The notes: generated from the sequence alone by a model not told the origin. A stretch of DNA of 5,603 nucleotides from Lysobacteraceae bacterium (GCA_003449195.1 DMID01000144.1:1-5603); one strand, 5' to 3'; positions 1 to 5,603 are shown, counted from the stretch's first letter. A program made the numbers and translations.

Positions 1-659
1 ATTCCGCGCGGCTGGACGAGGTGCTCACCGCCGCGCAGGACCTGCTGCGGCGGGGGGCCCGCGAGCATCTGCTGCTGGCCGGCTATTCGCTGGGCGGCAA
101 CTTCGCCCTGCGGCTGGCCCTGCATGCCGGCGAGGCGCGGCTGCCGCTGCGCCGGGTGGCTGCGGTATGCCCGTTGCTGGACCCGGCCACCACGATGGAC
201 AGCATCGAGCACGGCCCGGCGATGTACGACTGGTATTTCCGCCGAAAATGGCGCGAATCACTGCTGCGCAAGCGCAAGCTGTTCCCCGAGCATTTCCACT
301 ACACCGACACCACGCTGGCGCTGGACACGCGCGGGCTGATGCGCTGGATGGCGCATCGCCATGCCGGCTTCCGCACCCTGGACGCTTATTTCGAAGCGTA
401 TTCGATCGCCGGTGACCGTCTGGCCGGCTTGGCCGTGCCGGCCGACATCCTGATGGCCGAGGACGACCCGGTGATCCCGTACGGGGATTTCACCCACTGG
501 CACCTGCCGGCCACGGCCACGCTGGAGATCGCGCGCTGGGGCGGCCACTGCGGCTTCATCGAAAACGCCGCCGGCGACGGCTTTTCCGAGCGCTGGGTGG
601 CCGAGCACCTGGAGGCGGGGCTGCCTCGCGACCGGGCCGTCGCTCCCTCGGGGGAATGA
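1..659 (+). CDS. YheT-type alpha/beta hydrolase, 5' end outside the window
   Basis: This is the C-terminal part (about 218 codons) of a predicted alpha/beta-fold hydrolase of the YheT/COG0429 type. The reading frame is open from position 3 to the left edge, so the GTG at 21 is internal, not the true start. The catalytic triad can be read directly. The nucleophile Ser is in GYSLGG (codon 87-89), the acid Asp is in EDDPVIP (codons 462-467), and His is in GGHCGFIE (codon 546-548). DDPVIP and GGHxGF are typical of this family. Family members are about 320-340 aa, so roughly 110 residues including the oxyanion-loop strand are missing here. The likely activity is esterase or acyl hydrolase in the cytoplasm; the physiological substrate is unknown for the family. 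No signal peptide can be judged. The next gene starts 22 bases after the TGA stop, which suggests an operon. The family call is firm; substrate and reaction are not determined. Confidence 0.9.
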   Translation, partial: SARLDEVLTAAQDLLRRGAREHLLLAGYSLGGNFALRLALHAGEARLPLRRVAAVCPLLDPATTMDSIEHGPAMYDWYFRRKWRESLLRKRKLFPEHFHYTDTTLALDTRGLMRWMAHRHAGFRTLDAYFEAYSIAGDRLAGLAVPADILMAEDDPVIPYGDFTHWHLPATATLEIARWGGHCGFIENAAGDGFSERWVAEHLEAGLPRDRAVAPSGE

Positions 660-669
660 CATGCACATG

Positions 670-673
670 GGAG
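670..673 (+). promoter_or_regulatory. Ribosome binding site deciding the start of the PEBP-family gene
   Basis: GGAG lies 8 bases before the ATG at 682. An in-frame ATG at 661 also exists, with a G-run at 650-654 six bases upstream. The start at 682 gives the N-terminus MHIRSDSFASGQPIP, which lines up with the usual beginning of YbhB-type proteins (short strand, then S-x-F-x-x-G-x-x-I-P). I therefore prefer 682; the 661 start would add only seven residues. Confidence 0.5.
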
Positions 674-681
674 AACCCGCA

Positions 682-1290
682 ATGCACATCCGCAGCGACA
701 GTTTCGCGTCCGGCCAGCCGATCCCGGTCGAATTCGCGATGGGGGCCGTAGATGGCTTCGGCGGCAACCGCAATCCGCAGCTGGCATGGGACGAAGTACC
801 GGTCGGCGCGGCGTCGTTCGCGTTGCTGTGCATCGATCCGGATGCGCCGAGCGATGCCGGCGTGGCCGGCAAACCCGGTTACGAAATCCCGGTGGATTTC
901 GTGCGCGCCCCGTTCGTGCACTGGGTGATGGCGGACATTCCCGGCGACGTGCGCGCCATTGAGGCCGGCAGTTGCAGCGACGGCATCAGCGTGCACGGCA
1001 AGACGGCCCCGGCCGGTCCTGCCGGCGCGCGGCAGGGGCTGAACGACTACACCGGCTGGTTTGCCGGCAACGCCGGGATGGCCGGCGATTACCTCGGTTA
1101 CGACGGCCCGTATCCGCCGCCGAACGACCTGCGCCCGCATCGCTATTTCTTCCGCCTGTTCGCGCTGGACGTGCCGGCGCTGGATCTGCCGCCGCGCTTC
1201 GGTGCCGGCGAGGTGCTGCGGGCGATGCAGGGCCACGTGCTGGCGGAGGCCGCGCTGTACGGCATCTATTCGCTGCATCCGGGCATCTGA
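682..1290 (+). CDS. YbhB/YbcL family (PEBP, Raf kinase inhibitor-like) protein
   Basis: The predicted protein has 202 aa and belongs to the phosphatidylethanolamine-binding protein family. Visible family landmarks, in order, are IPVEFAMG near residue 14, the CIDPDAP motif (50-56), HWVMADIP (80-87), GYDGPYPPP (139-147) and HRYFFRLFALD (153-163). The residues expected to line the anion/ligand pocket in this family are present: Asp52, His80, His153 and Tyr155. There is no signal peptide or membrane segment, so a cytoplasmic location is likely. The protein is longer than E. coli YbhB (about 158 aa). The extra length is in loops around 57-76 and 120-138, the latter with NDYTGWFAGNAGMAGDY. The role in bacteria is poorly defined; a ligand-binding or regulatory function is only an inference from the family. 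It follows the hydrolase gene closely and may be translated from the same mRNA. If the upstream ATG at 661 is used, the product is 209 aa. Confidence 0.9.
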   Translation: MHIRSDSFASGQPIPVEFAMGAVDGFGGNRNPQLAWDEVPVGAASFALLCIDPDAPSDAGVAGKPGYEIPVDFVRAPFVHWVMADIPGDVRAIEAGSCSDGISVHGKTAPAGPAGARQGLNDYTGWFAGNAGMAGDYLGYDGPYPPPNDLRPHRYFFRLFALDVPALDLPPRFGAGEVLRAMQGHVLAEAALYGIYSLHPGI

Positions 1291-1337
1291 CGGCGGTTCC
1301 CGGCCCCCAGGTTGCCGGGGCACATGACCACCGGCGG

Positions 1338-1366
1338 TTGACAGGGCGGTGTCCAAAGCGTGTATT
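1338..1366 (+). promoter_or_regulatory. Sigma-70-like promoter for the TonB receptor gene
   Basis: A perfect -35 hexamer TTGACA (1338-1343) is followed after 17 bp by TGTATT (1361-1366), which matches four of six -10 positions. This is the only T/A-rich patch in the surrounding GC-rich DNA. Transcription would begin near 1373, giving a leader of about 70 bases before the ATG at 1442. The position separates the receptor gene from the upstream hydrolase/PEBP pair. I see no recognisable Fur box or CRP/Clp-type site next to it. Confidence 0.6.
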
Positions 1367-1382
1367 TTGCGTTAATCGTGTT

Positions 1383-1406
1383 GCGGTGCGGCATGCCTCG
1401 CACCGC
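1383..1406 (+). promoter_or_regulatory. Leader hairpin / inverted repeat between promoter and receptor gene
   Basis: Arms GCGGTGCG (1383-1390) and CGCACCGC (1399-1406) are perfectly complementary over 8 bp, with the 8-base loop GCATGCCT. If transcription starts near 1373, this stem-loop sits about 10 bases into the mRNA and ends 24 bases before the ribosome binding site. It could stabilise the 5' end, act in leader regulation, or be a DNA operator half-site pair. The structure is seen in the sequence; any function is inference. Confidence 0.45.
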
Positions 1407-1430
1407 CACGGATGACCCGCCCATTCCTCC

Positions 1431-1434
1431 GGAG
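1431..1434 (+). promoter_or_regulatory. Ribosome binding site deciding the receptor start
   Basis: GGAG lies 7 bases before the ATG at 1442. An earlier in-frame ATG at 1412 would add ten residues (MTRPFLRSPS) and has no comparable ribosome binding site. The 1442 start yields a compact signal peptide, so I use it. Confidence 0.75.
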
Positions 1435-1441
1435 TCCTTCC

Positions 1442-3697
1442 ATGTCCAGCTCTTGGTCGCTGCGCACCAGTGCGCTCGCCGTAGCCATCAATTCCGTCCT
1501 CGTCTTCGGTGCCAGCGCCGCAGACCAGGCCACCAAGTCCGACGACGGCATCGCCCGCCTCGACCAGGTGCAGGTCACGGCCGAGCGCAAGGCCGAGGCC
1601 TCCAAGGACGTGCCGGTGTCGGCCACCGTGCTGCGTCAGGAATATCTCGATGCCATTGCCACCAGCGCCTCGGACGTGCGCGTGCTGGCCGGCAAGGCGC
1701 CCAGCCTGAACGTGGAATCCTCCAACGGCCGCGTGTTCCCGCGCTTCTACATCCGCGGCTACGGCAACACCGACTACACCACCTACGCCTCGCAGCCGGT
1801 GTCGTTCGTCTACGACGACGTGGTGTACGAAAACGCCTTCCTGAAGGGCTTCCCGCTGTTCGATCTGGACAGCGTGGAAGTGCTGCGCGGTCCGCAGGGT
1901 ACCCAGTTCGGCCGCAACACCCCGGCCGGCGTGGTCAAGGTCAATTCGGCCAAGCCGGAGATCGGCGCCACCGGCGGCTACGTCAGCGCGTCCTACGGCA
2001 CGCATGCCACCAGCTCGCTGGAAGGCGCGGTCAACCTGCCGATCAACGATGCCTGGGCCATGCGCATCTCCCTGCTGCAGCAGCACCGCGATGACTGGGT
2101 GACCAGCCAGGTCACCGGCCAGAAGCTGGAAGGCTACGACGACAACGCCGCGCGCGTGCAGGTGCTGTTCAAGCCGAGCGATGATTTCGAAGCGCTGTTC
2201 AATGCCCACGTGCGCAAGCTCAACGGCACCGCGCGCCTGTTCCGCGCCAACATCTTCAAGCAGGGCACCAACCAGCTGGTGGACGGCTTCGACGAGCGCA
2301 AGGTGTGGACCGACGGCTACAACAGCCAGCAGCTGACCACGTGGGGCGCCAGCGCCAACCTGACCTGGGACCTGGGCGACATCGCGGTCCACTCGATCAC
2401 CGGTTACGAGGCGATTCCGAAGTACTACAGCCGTGGCGACATCGACGGCGGCAACACCACCGTGGCGCCCCATGGCCCGGGCATTGTCCCGTTTGCCTCG
2501 GAAACCGCCGGCGGCATCAAGGACCTGAGCCAGTGGACCCAGGAACTGCGCGTGGAGTCGCAATACGACGCGCCGTTGAACTGGCAGGCCGGCCTGTTCT
2601 ACTTCAGCGACAACGTCGAAGGCGAAGGCTATGCCTACGACACGCCTGCCGGCAGCGACAAGGCCAACTGGTCCGGCTACAACCTGACCCGGCAGAAGAA
2701 CACCTCGTGGGCGGGCTTCGGCTCGGTCAATTGGCAGGCCACCGACAAGCTGAACGTGCGCGGCGGCCTGCGCTGGACCTACGACAAGAAGACCTTCGAC
2801 GTGCTCGACTGGGATTACGCCTTCTCGATCCCGACCGCGTACCCGACCTTCCCGGTGGGCCGCAAGATCAGCGATTCCAAGCTCAGCGGCGACCTGAGCG
2901 CGACCTACGCGATCAACGACGACGTCAACGTCTATGCCCGCTATGCGCGCGGTTTCCGCGCCGGCAGCTTCTCGGCGCCCACCCAGTTCTCCTCCACGCT
3001 GACCAAGGTCGATCCTGAAACCGTCGATTCGTACGAGACCGGCATCAAGGCCGACCTGTGGGATCGTCGCGCCCGCATCGATTTCGACGTGTACTGGATG
3101 AACATCAAGAACCAGCAGCTCACCGCGGTGGGCGGCGCATCCAACAGCGTCTCGCTGATCAATGCCAAGAAGAGCCAGGCCTACGGTGCCGAAGTCGATT
3201 TCGAGGCCCTGATCACCGAGAACCTGCGCATTGGCGTCAACGGCAGCTACAACCACACCGAGTTGAAGCAGAAGGATCTGGCCACGTCGGCCTGCGGTTC
3301 GGGCATGTGCACCGTGACAGACCCGATCGACGCCAACGGCTACGCCGTGATCGACGGCAACCCGCTGCCGCAGGCGGCCAAGTGGATCGGCAACGTCAAC
3401 CTGCGTTACGGCATCCCGGTGGGCGAGGATGGCGAGGTTTTCTTCTACACCGACTGGTCGTATCGCAGCGAGGTCAACCTGTTCCTGTACGAGTCGAAGG
3501 AATTCATCGGCCAGCCGCTGTTCGAAGGCGGCGCGAAGATCGGCTACAACTGGGGCGGCGGCACCTACGAGGCGTCGGTGTTCTGCCGCAACTGCACCAA
3601 CCAGATCCGTGCCACCGGCGCCATCGATTTCAACAACCTGACCGGTTTCATCAACGATCCGCGCATCTGGGGCGTGCAGTTCCGCGCCAACTTCTGA
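1442..3697 (+). CDS. TonB-dependent outer-membrane receptor
   Basis: The complete 751-aa product is a ligand-gated outer-membrane transporter that would be energised by TonB-ExbB-ExbD. Residues 1-26 form a signal peptide, with likely cleavage at ASA|ADQ. A TonB-box-like stretch DQVQVTAER is at 41-49. The plug domain follows (about 57-180), with FYIRGYGN and the signature LRGPQGTQFGRN (148-159). The remainder reads as a beta-barrel of alternating aromatic strands, including the typical YARYARGFRAGSF and DSYETGIKADLWDRR segments. It ends in GVQFRANF, with the terminal Phe expected for BAM-dependent assembly. Length is normal for the family. There is no N-terminal signalling extension, so FecA-type sigma/anti-sigma control is unlikely. 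The four cysteines I found form two close pairs (618/623 and 715/718). The gene has its own promoter and appears monocistronic. No transporter, sugar enzyme or siderophore gene is adjacent, so the substrate (iron chelate, sugar, other) cannot be assigned. Confidence 0.95.
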   Translation: MSSSWSLRTSALAVAINSVLVFGASAADQATKSDDGIARLDQVQVTAERKAEASKDVPVSATVLRQEYLDAIATSASDVRVLAGKAPSLNVESSNGRVFPRFYIRGYGNTDYTTYASQPVSFVYDDVVYENAFLKGFPLFDLDSVEVLRGPQGTQFGRNTPAGVVKVNSAKPEIGATGGYVSASYGTHATSSLEGAVNLPINDAWAMRISLLQQHRDDWVTSQVTGQKLEGYDDNAARVQVLFKPSDDFEALFNAHVRKLNGTARLFRANIFKQGTNQLVDGFDERKVWTDGYNSQQLTTWGASANLTWDLGDIAVHSITGYEAIPKYYSRGDIDGGNTTVAPHGPGIVPFASETAGGIKDLSQWTQELRVESQYDAPLNWQAGLFYFSDNVEGEGYAYDTPAGSDKANWSGYNLTRQKNTSWAGFGSVNWQATDKLNVRGGLRWTYDKKTFDVLDWDYAFSIPTAYPTFPVGRKISDSKLSGDLSATYAINDDVNVYARYARGFRAGSFSAPTQFSSTLTKVDPETVDSYETGIKADLWDRRARIDFDVYWMNIKNQQLTAVGGASNSVSLINAKKSQAYGAEVDFEALITENLRIGVNGSYNHTELKQKDLATSACGSGMCTVTDPIDANGYAVIDGNPLPQAAKWIGNVNLRYGIPVGEDGEVFFYTDWSYRSEVNLFLYESKEFIGQPLFEGGAKIGYNWGGGTYEASVFCRNCTNQIRATGAIDFNNLTGFINDPRIWGVQFRANF

Positions 3698-3705
3698 TTC
3701 GCGTC

Positions 3706-3733
3706 CTGCCGCAACCGGCGCCGGTTGCGGCAG
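3706..3733 (+). repeat. Perfect 28-bp palindrome after the receptor gene
   Basis: The arm CTGCCGCAACCGGC (3706-3719) is followed directly by its exact reverse complement (3720-3733), with no spacer. It starts 9 bases after the receptor stop codon. In RNA it would fold into a very stable hairpin with a minimal loop. No T-tract follows, so it is not a classical intrinsic terminator on its own. It may protect the mRNA 3' end, act with the next hairpin in termination, or be a protein-binding palindrome. Confidence 0.7.
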
Positions 3734-3740
3734 CGTCCAC

Positions 3741-3775
3741 GCAAGGCCGTCGGCAGCAATGTCGGCGGCCTTTGC
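3741..3775 (+). terminator. Likely terminator hairpin of the receptor transcript
   Basis: GCAAGGCCGTCGGC (3741-3754) pairs with GTCGGCGGCCTTTGC (3761-3775). This gives a 14-bp stem with two G-T wobble pairs, one bulged T and the loop AGCAAT. The core AAGGCCG...CGGCCTTT has the A-before, T-after arrangement common in intrinsic terminators. The T-run is only three bases, so efficiency is uncertain. Placement just after the receptor gene and 113 bases before the next start supports the call. Confidence 0.5.
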
Positions 3776-3875
3776 GCATCCGCAGGCGGCGCGTTCATGG
3801 GCGTGCAACCCCGGCCGGGCCGCAATGGCCTAGGATCGACGGCCACGCCCGTCAGCGGGCATCCATCGCTTCGAC

Positions 3876-3880
3876 AAGGA
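3876..3880 (+). promoter_or_regulatory. Ribosome binding site of the GYF_2-AIM24 gene
   Basis: AAGGA lies 7 bases before the ATG at 3888, which is optimal spacing and fixes the start. The resulting N-terminus MTQWYFITG is exactly how a GYF_2-type domain usually begins. Confidence 0.75.
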
Positions 3881-3887
3881 CATCGCC

Positions 3888-4907
3888 ATGACCCAGTGGT
3901 ATTTCATCACCGGCACGAATGCCGCCGACCGCGTCGGCCCGCTCGACGATGCCGCCGCGCAGGCGCACGCGCAGCGCAACCCCGCCGCACTGTGCTGGCG
4001 CGAAGGCCTGAGAGGCTGGAAGCCGGTGCGCGAGATGCCAGAGTTTGCGGCCGACGGCGCCACGGCCGCTCCGCCGCCGCCGCCGCGCGGATACGGCACG
4101 GGTGCGGACGAGATTGACTTCCGCATCGTCGGCCACGACATGCAGTTCGTCGAGGTGGAGCTGGACCCGGGCGAGAGCGCCGTGGCCGAGGCCGGCGCGC
4201 TGATGTTCAAGGACGCGGCGGTGCAGATGGAAACCGTGTTCGGCGACGGCTCGCGCGGCGCCAGCGGCGGTGGCGGCCTGATGGACAAGCTGCTCGGCGC
4301 GGGCAAGCGCCTAGTCACCGGCGAGAGCCTGTTCACCACCGTCTACACCCACACCGGCAACGGCAAGGCCAAGGTGGCCTTCGCCGCGCCGTATCCGGGC
4401 ACGGTGCTGGCGCTGAAGCTGTCCGAATACGGCGGCCGCCTGATCTGCCAGAAGGACAGCTTCCTGGCCGGCGCGCGCGGCGTGTCGCTGGGCATCGCCT
4501 TCCAGCGCAACATCATGACCGGGCTGTTCGGCGGCGAGGGCTTCATCATGCAGAAGCTCGAAGGCGACGGCTGGGTGTTCGTGCATGCCGGCGGCACCCT
4601 GGTGCAGCGCGAACTGGCCGCCGGGGAGCGGCTGGACGTGGATACCGGCTGCGTGGTGGCCTACACCTCGACGGTGAATTTCGACGTGCGCCGGGTGGCC
4701 GGGCTCAAGAGCATGTTCTTCGGCGGCGAAGGCGTGTTCCTGGCCACGCTGACCGGGCCGGGCCACGTGTGGCTGCAGTCGCTGCCGTTCTCGCGGCTGG
4801 CCGGGCGCATGTTCGCCGCCGCGCCGCAGGGCGGTGGCCAGAGCCGCGGCGAAGGTTCGGTGCTGGGCGGGCTGGGCCGCATCCTCGACGGCGACAACAA
4901 TTTCTGA
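3888..4907 (+). CDS. GYF_2 domain - AIM24 (TIGR00266) family fusion protein
   Basis: The 339-aa protein has two parts. Residues 1-53 resemble a GYF_2 domain: WYF at 4-6, VGPLDD at 16-21 and CWREGLRGWKPV at 36-47, matching the family pattern W-x-x-G-x-x-x-W. Residues 54-74 are an Ala/Pro linker with five consecutive prolines (62-66). Residues 75 to about 308 match the AIM24/TIGR00266 (COG2013) family, whose beta-rich fold is suggested by regular Gly turns. Landmarks are LDPGESAVAEAGALMF (92-107), TGESLFTTVY (144-153), DSFLAGARGVSLG (190-202), GLFGGEGFIMQKLEGDGWVFVHAGG (212-236) and GERLDVDTGCVVAYT (246-260). The tail is Gly-rich. There is no signal peptide or membrane helix, so it is probably cytoplasmic. 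The biochemical role of bacterial AIM24 proteins is unknown; yeast Aim24 is a mitochondrial inner-membrane protein involved in MICOS integrity. The GYF_2 part may bind a proline-rich or membrane-protein partner (inference). The gene probably has its own promoter, after the terminator-like hairpins. Confidence 0.9.
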   Translation: MTQWYFITGTNAADRVGPLDDAAAQAHAQRNPAALCWREGLRGWKPVREMPEFAADGATAAPPPPPRGYGTGADEIDFRIVGHDMQFVEVELDPGESAVAEAGALMFKDAAVQMETVFGDGSRGASGGGGLMDKLLGAGKRLVTGESLFTTVYTHTGNGKAKVAFAAPYPGTVLALKLSEYGGRLICQKDSFLAGARGVSLGIAFQRNIMTGLFGGEGFIMQKLEGDGWVFVHAGGTLVQRELAAGERLDVDTGCVVAYTSTVNFDVRRVAGLKSMFFGGEGVFLATLTGPGHVWLQSLPFSRLAGRMFAAAPQGGGQSRGEGSVLGGLGRILDGDNNF

Positions 4908-4913
4908 CGGTCT

Positions 4914-4938
4914 GACCACCGGCATCGCGCCGGTCGTC
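4914..4938 (+). terminator. Possible weak terminator hairpin after the AIM24-family gene
   Basis: ACCGGC (4918-4923) pairs with GCCGGT (4929-4934) around the loop ATCGC. Beyond a single C-C mismatch, GAC (4914-4916) pairs with GTC (4936-4938). It begins 7 bases after the stop codon. Only a short TTT occurs a few bases downstream (4944-4946), so termination would be inefficient or partial, and read-through into the patatin gene is possible. Confidence 0.3.
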
Positions 4939-4989
4939 CGCCGTTTCGGAAGGCGCGCGTATCCTTGCGCGCATTCACCCGTCTTCGCC

Positions 4990-4994
4990 GAAGG
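4990..4994 (+). promoter_or_regulatory. Closely spaced ribosome binding site of the patatin gene
   Basis: GAAGG ends only 2 bases before the ATG at 4997, closer than the usual 5-9 bases. No other in-frame start with a better site is visible upstream, and the lipoprotein signal begins properly at 4997. The start is therefore kept, but translation may be inefficient. Confidence 0.4.
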
Positions 4995-4996
4995 CT

Positions 4997-5603
4997 ATGA
5001 CTCTTTCGCCGCACTTCCTGCGCCCGGTTGCCGGTGCCCTGTTGTCCGCCCTGTTGCTGGCTTCCTGCGGCGGCAATACCCGTCCGGAACCGCCGCCTGC
5101 CACGGCGGTGGTCGCGGCCAAGCCGGTGAAGATCGGGTTGGCGTTGGGCGGCGGCGCGGCCAAGGGTTTTGCCCACATCGGCGTGATCAAGATGCTGGAA
5201 GCCAACGGCATCAAGGCCGACGTGGTGTCCGGCACCAGCGCCGGCAGCGTGGTCGGTTCGATGTACGCCGCCGGCATGGGCCCGTTCCAGCTGCAGGAGA
5301 AGGCGGTGGCGCTGGACGAATCGTCCATCCGCGACGTGCGCCTGTTCGCCGGCGGGCTGGTGCAGGGACAGAAGCTGCAGGACTACGTCAACGCGACGGT
5401 CGGCAACAAGCCCATCCAGCAGCTGGCCAAACCCTTCGCCGCCGTGGCCACGCGGCTGGAGGACGGCGAGCGCAGCGTGTTCGTGCGCGGCAACACCGGC
5501 CAGGCGGTGCGGGCCTCGTCCAGCGTGCCGGGCGTGTTCGAGCCGGTGACGATCGGCAAGTGGCATTACGTGGACGGCGGCGTGGTCAGCCCGGTGCCGG
5601 TGG
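4997..5603 (+). CDS. Patatin-like phospholipase lipoprotein, 3' end outside the window
   Basis: The first 202 codons of a patatin-like serine lipase of the bacterial RssA/NTE-like group are visible; the frame is open to the right edge. Residues 1-23 form a lipoprotein signal peptide ending in the lipobox LLAS-C, with lipidated Cys24. Gly at +2 (no Asp) suggests sorting to the outer membrane. A Pro/Ala linker (28-43) precedes the catalytic domain. The glycine-rich oxyanion loop GLALGGGAAKGFAHIG is at 47-62. The nucleophile is Ser81 in GTSAG (codon 5237-5239), and the catalytic Asp193 is in VDGGV (codon 5573-5575). Both members of the Ser-Asp dyad are therefore intact. The expected activity is hydrolysis of phospholipid or other acyl esters on the periplasmic face of the envelope; the exact substrate is unknown. 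The gene follows the AIM24-family gene by 89 bases and could be co-transcribed with it. Bacterial relatives are usually around 300 aa or more, so perhaps a third is missing. Confidence 0.92.
   Translation, partial: MTLSPHFLRPVAGALLSALLLASCGGNTRPEPPPATAVVAAKPVKIGLALGGGAAKGFAHIGVIKMLEANGIKADVVSGTSAGSVVGSMYAAGMGPFQLQEKAVALDESSIRDVRLFAGGLVQGQKLQDYVNATVGNKPIQQLAKPFAAVATRLEDGERSVFVRGNTGQAVRASSSVPGVFEPVTIGKWHYVDGGVVSPVPV

Noticed and set aside
1299..1319. Hairpin CCCGGC...GCCGGG between the PEBP gene and the receptor promoter, a possible terminator
   Set aside because: It has only six base pairs, a nine-base loop and no following T-run; such GC-only stems occur often by chance here.
258..1356. Overlapping minus-strand frames (258-872 and 556-1356) over the hydrolase and PEBP genes
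   Set aside because: These are antisense shadows of motif-bearing genes, with low-complexity composition.
1412..1441. Upstream ATG at 1412 as the receptor start
   Set aside because: It has no ribosome binding site and would put ten extra residues before an otherwise normal signal peptide; 1442 has GGAG at ideal spacing.
986..3808. A 940-codon open frame on the minus strand covering the whole receptor gene and part of the PEBP gene
   Set aside because: It is antisense to two clearly recognisable genes. Its translation is rich in Ala, Gly, Val, Arg, Asp and His with no family motif, and it runs across the palindromes. High-GC genes with strong codon bias commonly leave such an open mirror frame. 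Ribosome profiling would settle it.
3810..3819. Ten-base palindrome CCCGGCCGGG
   Set aside because: It is short and built only of G and C, so it is expected by chance in this composition.
3831..3836. TAGGAT as a possible -10 element for the GYF_2-AIM24 gene
   Set aside because: A promoter for this gene is likely somewhere in 3776-3870, but no convincing -35 lies 16-18 bp upstream, so this hexamer alone is not enough.
4953..4972. GCGCGC direct/inverted repeat with TATCCT between, upstream of the patatin gene, as promoter or operator
   Set aside because: GCGCGC is self-complementary and common in such DNA. TATCCT lacks a matching -35 element.
4661..5566. A 301-codon minus-strand open frame across the AIM24-family and patatin genes
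   Set aside because: It mirrors two genes whose catalytic or family motifs are unmistakable on the plus strand; its own translation shows no domain.

Overview
The window is ordinary chromosomal DNA from a high-GC gammaproteobacterium. It is most likely a member of the Xanthomonadaceae (Stenotrophomonas, Xanthomonas, Pseudoxanthomonas or a relative). The basis is the strong G/C bias at third codon positions, a TonB-dependent receptor of the type abundant in that family, and the overall gene style. This placement is an inference from reading, not from a search. All five genes lie on the + strand, and there is no sign of mobile elements, CRISPR arrays, tRNA or rRNA.

Layout. Positions 1-659 hold the C-terminal two thirds of a YheT-type alpha/beta hydrolase cut by the window edge. 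It is followed after 22 bases by a phosphatidylethanolamine-binding (YbhB/YbcL) family protein at 682-1290, and the two are probably co-transcribed. A 151-bp gap then carries a good sigma-70-like promoter (TTGACA, 17 bp, TGTATT), a perfect 8-bp leader hairpin and a clear ribosome binding site. These lead into a complete TonB-dependent outer-membrane receptor (1442-3697, 751 aa, with signal peptide). The 190-bp gap after it contains a perfect 28-bp palindrome and, 7 bp later, a second long hairpin ending in TTT; together they look like the end of the receptor transcript.

Next is a 339-aa protein (3888-4907) that joins an N-terminal GYF_2-like domain to an AIM24/TIGR00266 domain through a proline tract. 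Last, at 4997, is the start of a patatin-like phospholipase with a lipoprotein signal; it runs off the right edge.

The genes do not form an obvious single pathway. Three products are envelope- or lipid-related by family (PEBP protein, TonB receptor, patatin lipoprotein), but the receptor seems to be its own transcription unit. I found no convincing new multi-gene system. The points most worth a second look are the tandem hairpins after the receptor, its leader hairpin, its two cysteine pairs, and the GYF_2-AIM24 fusion.
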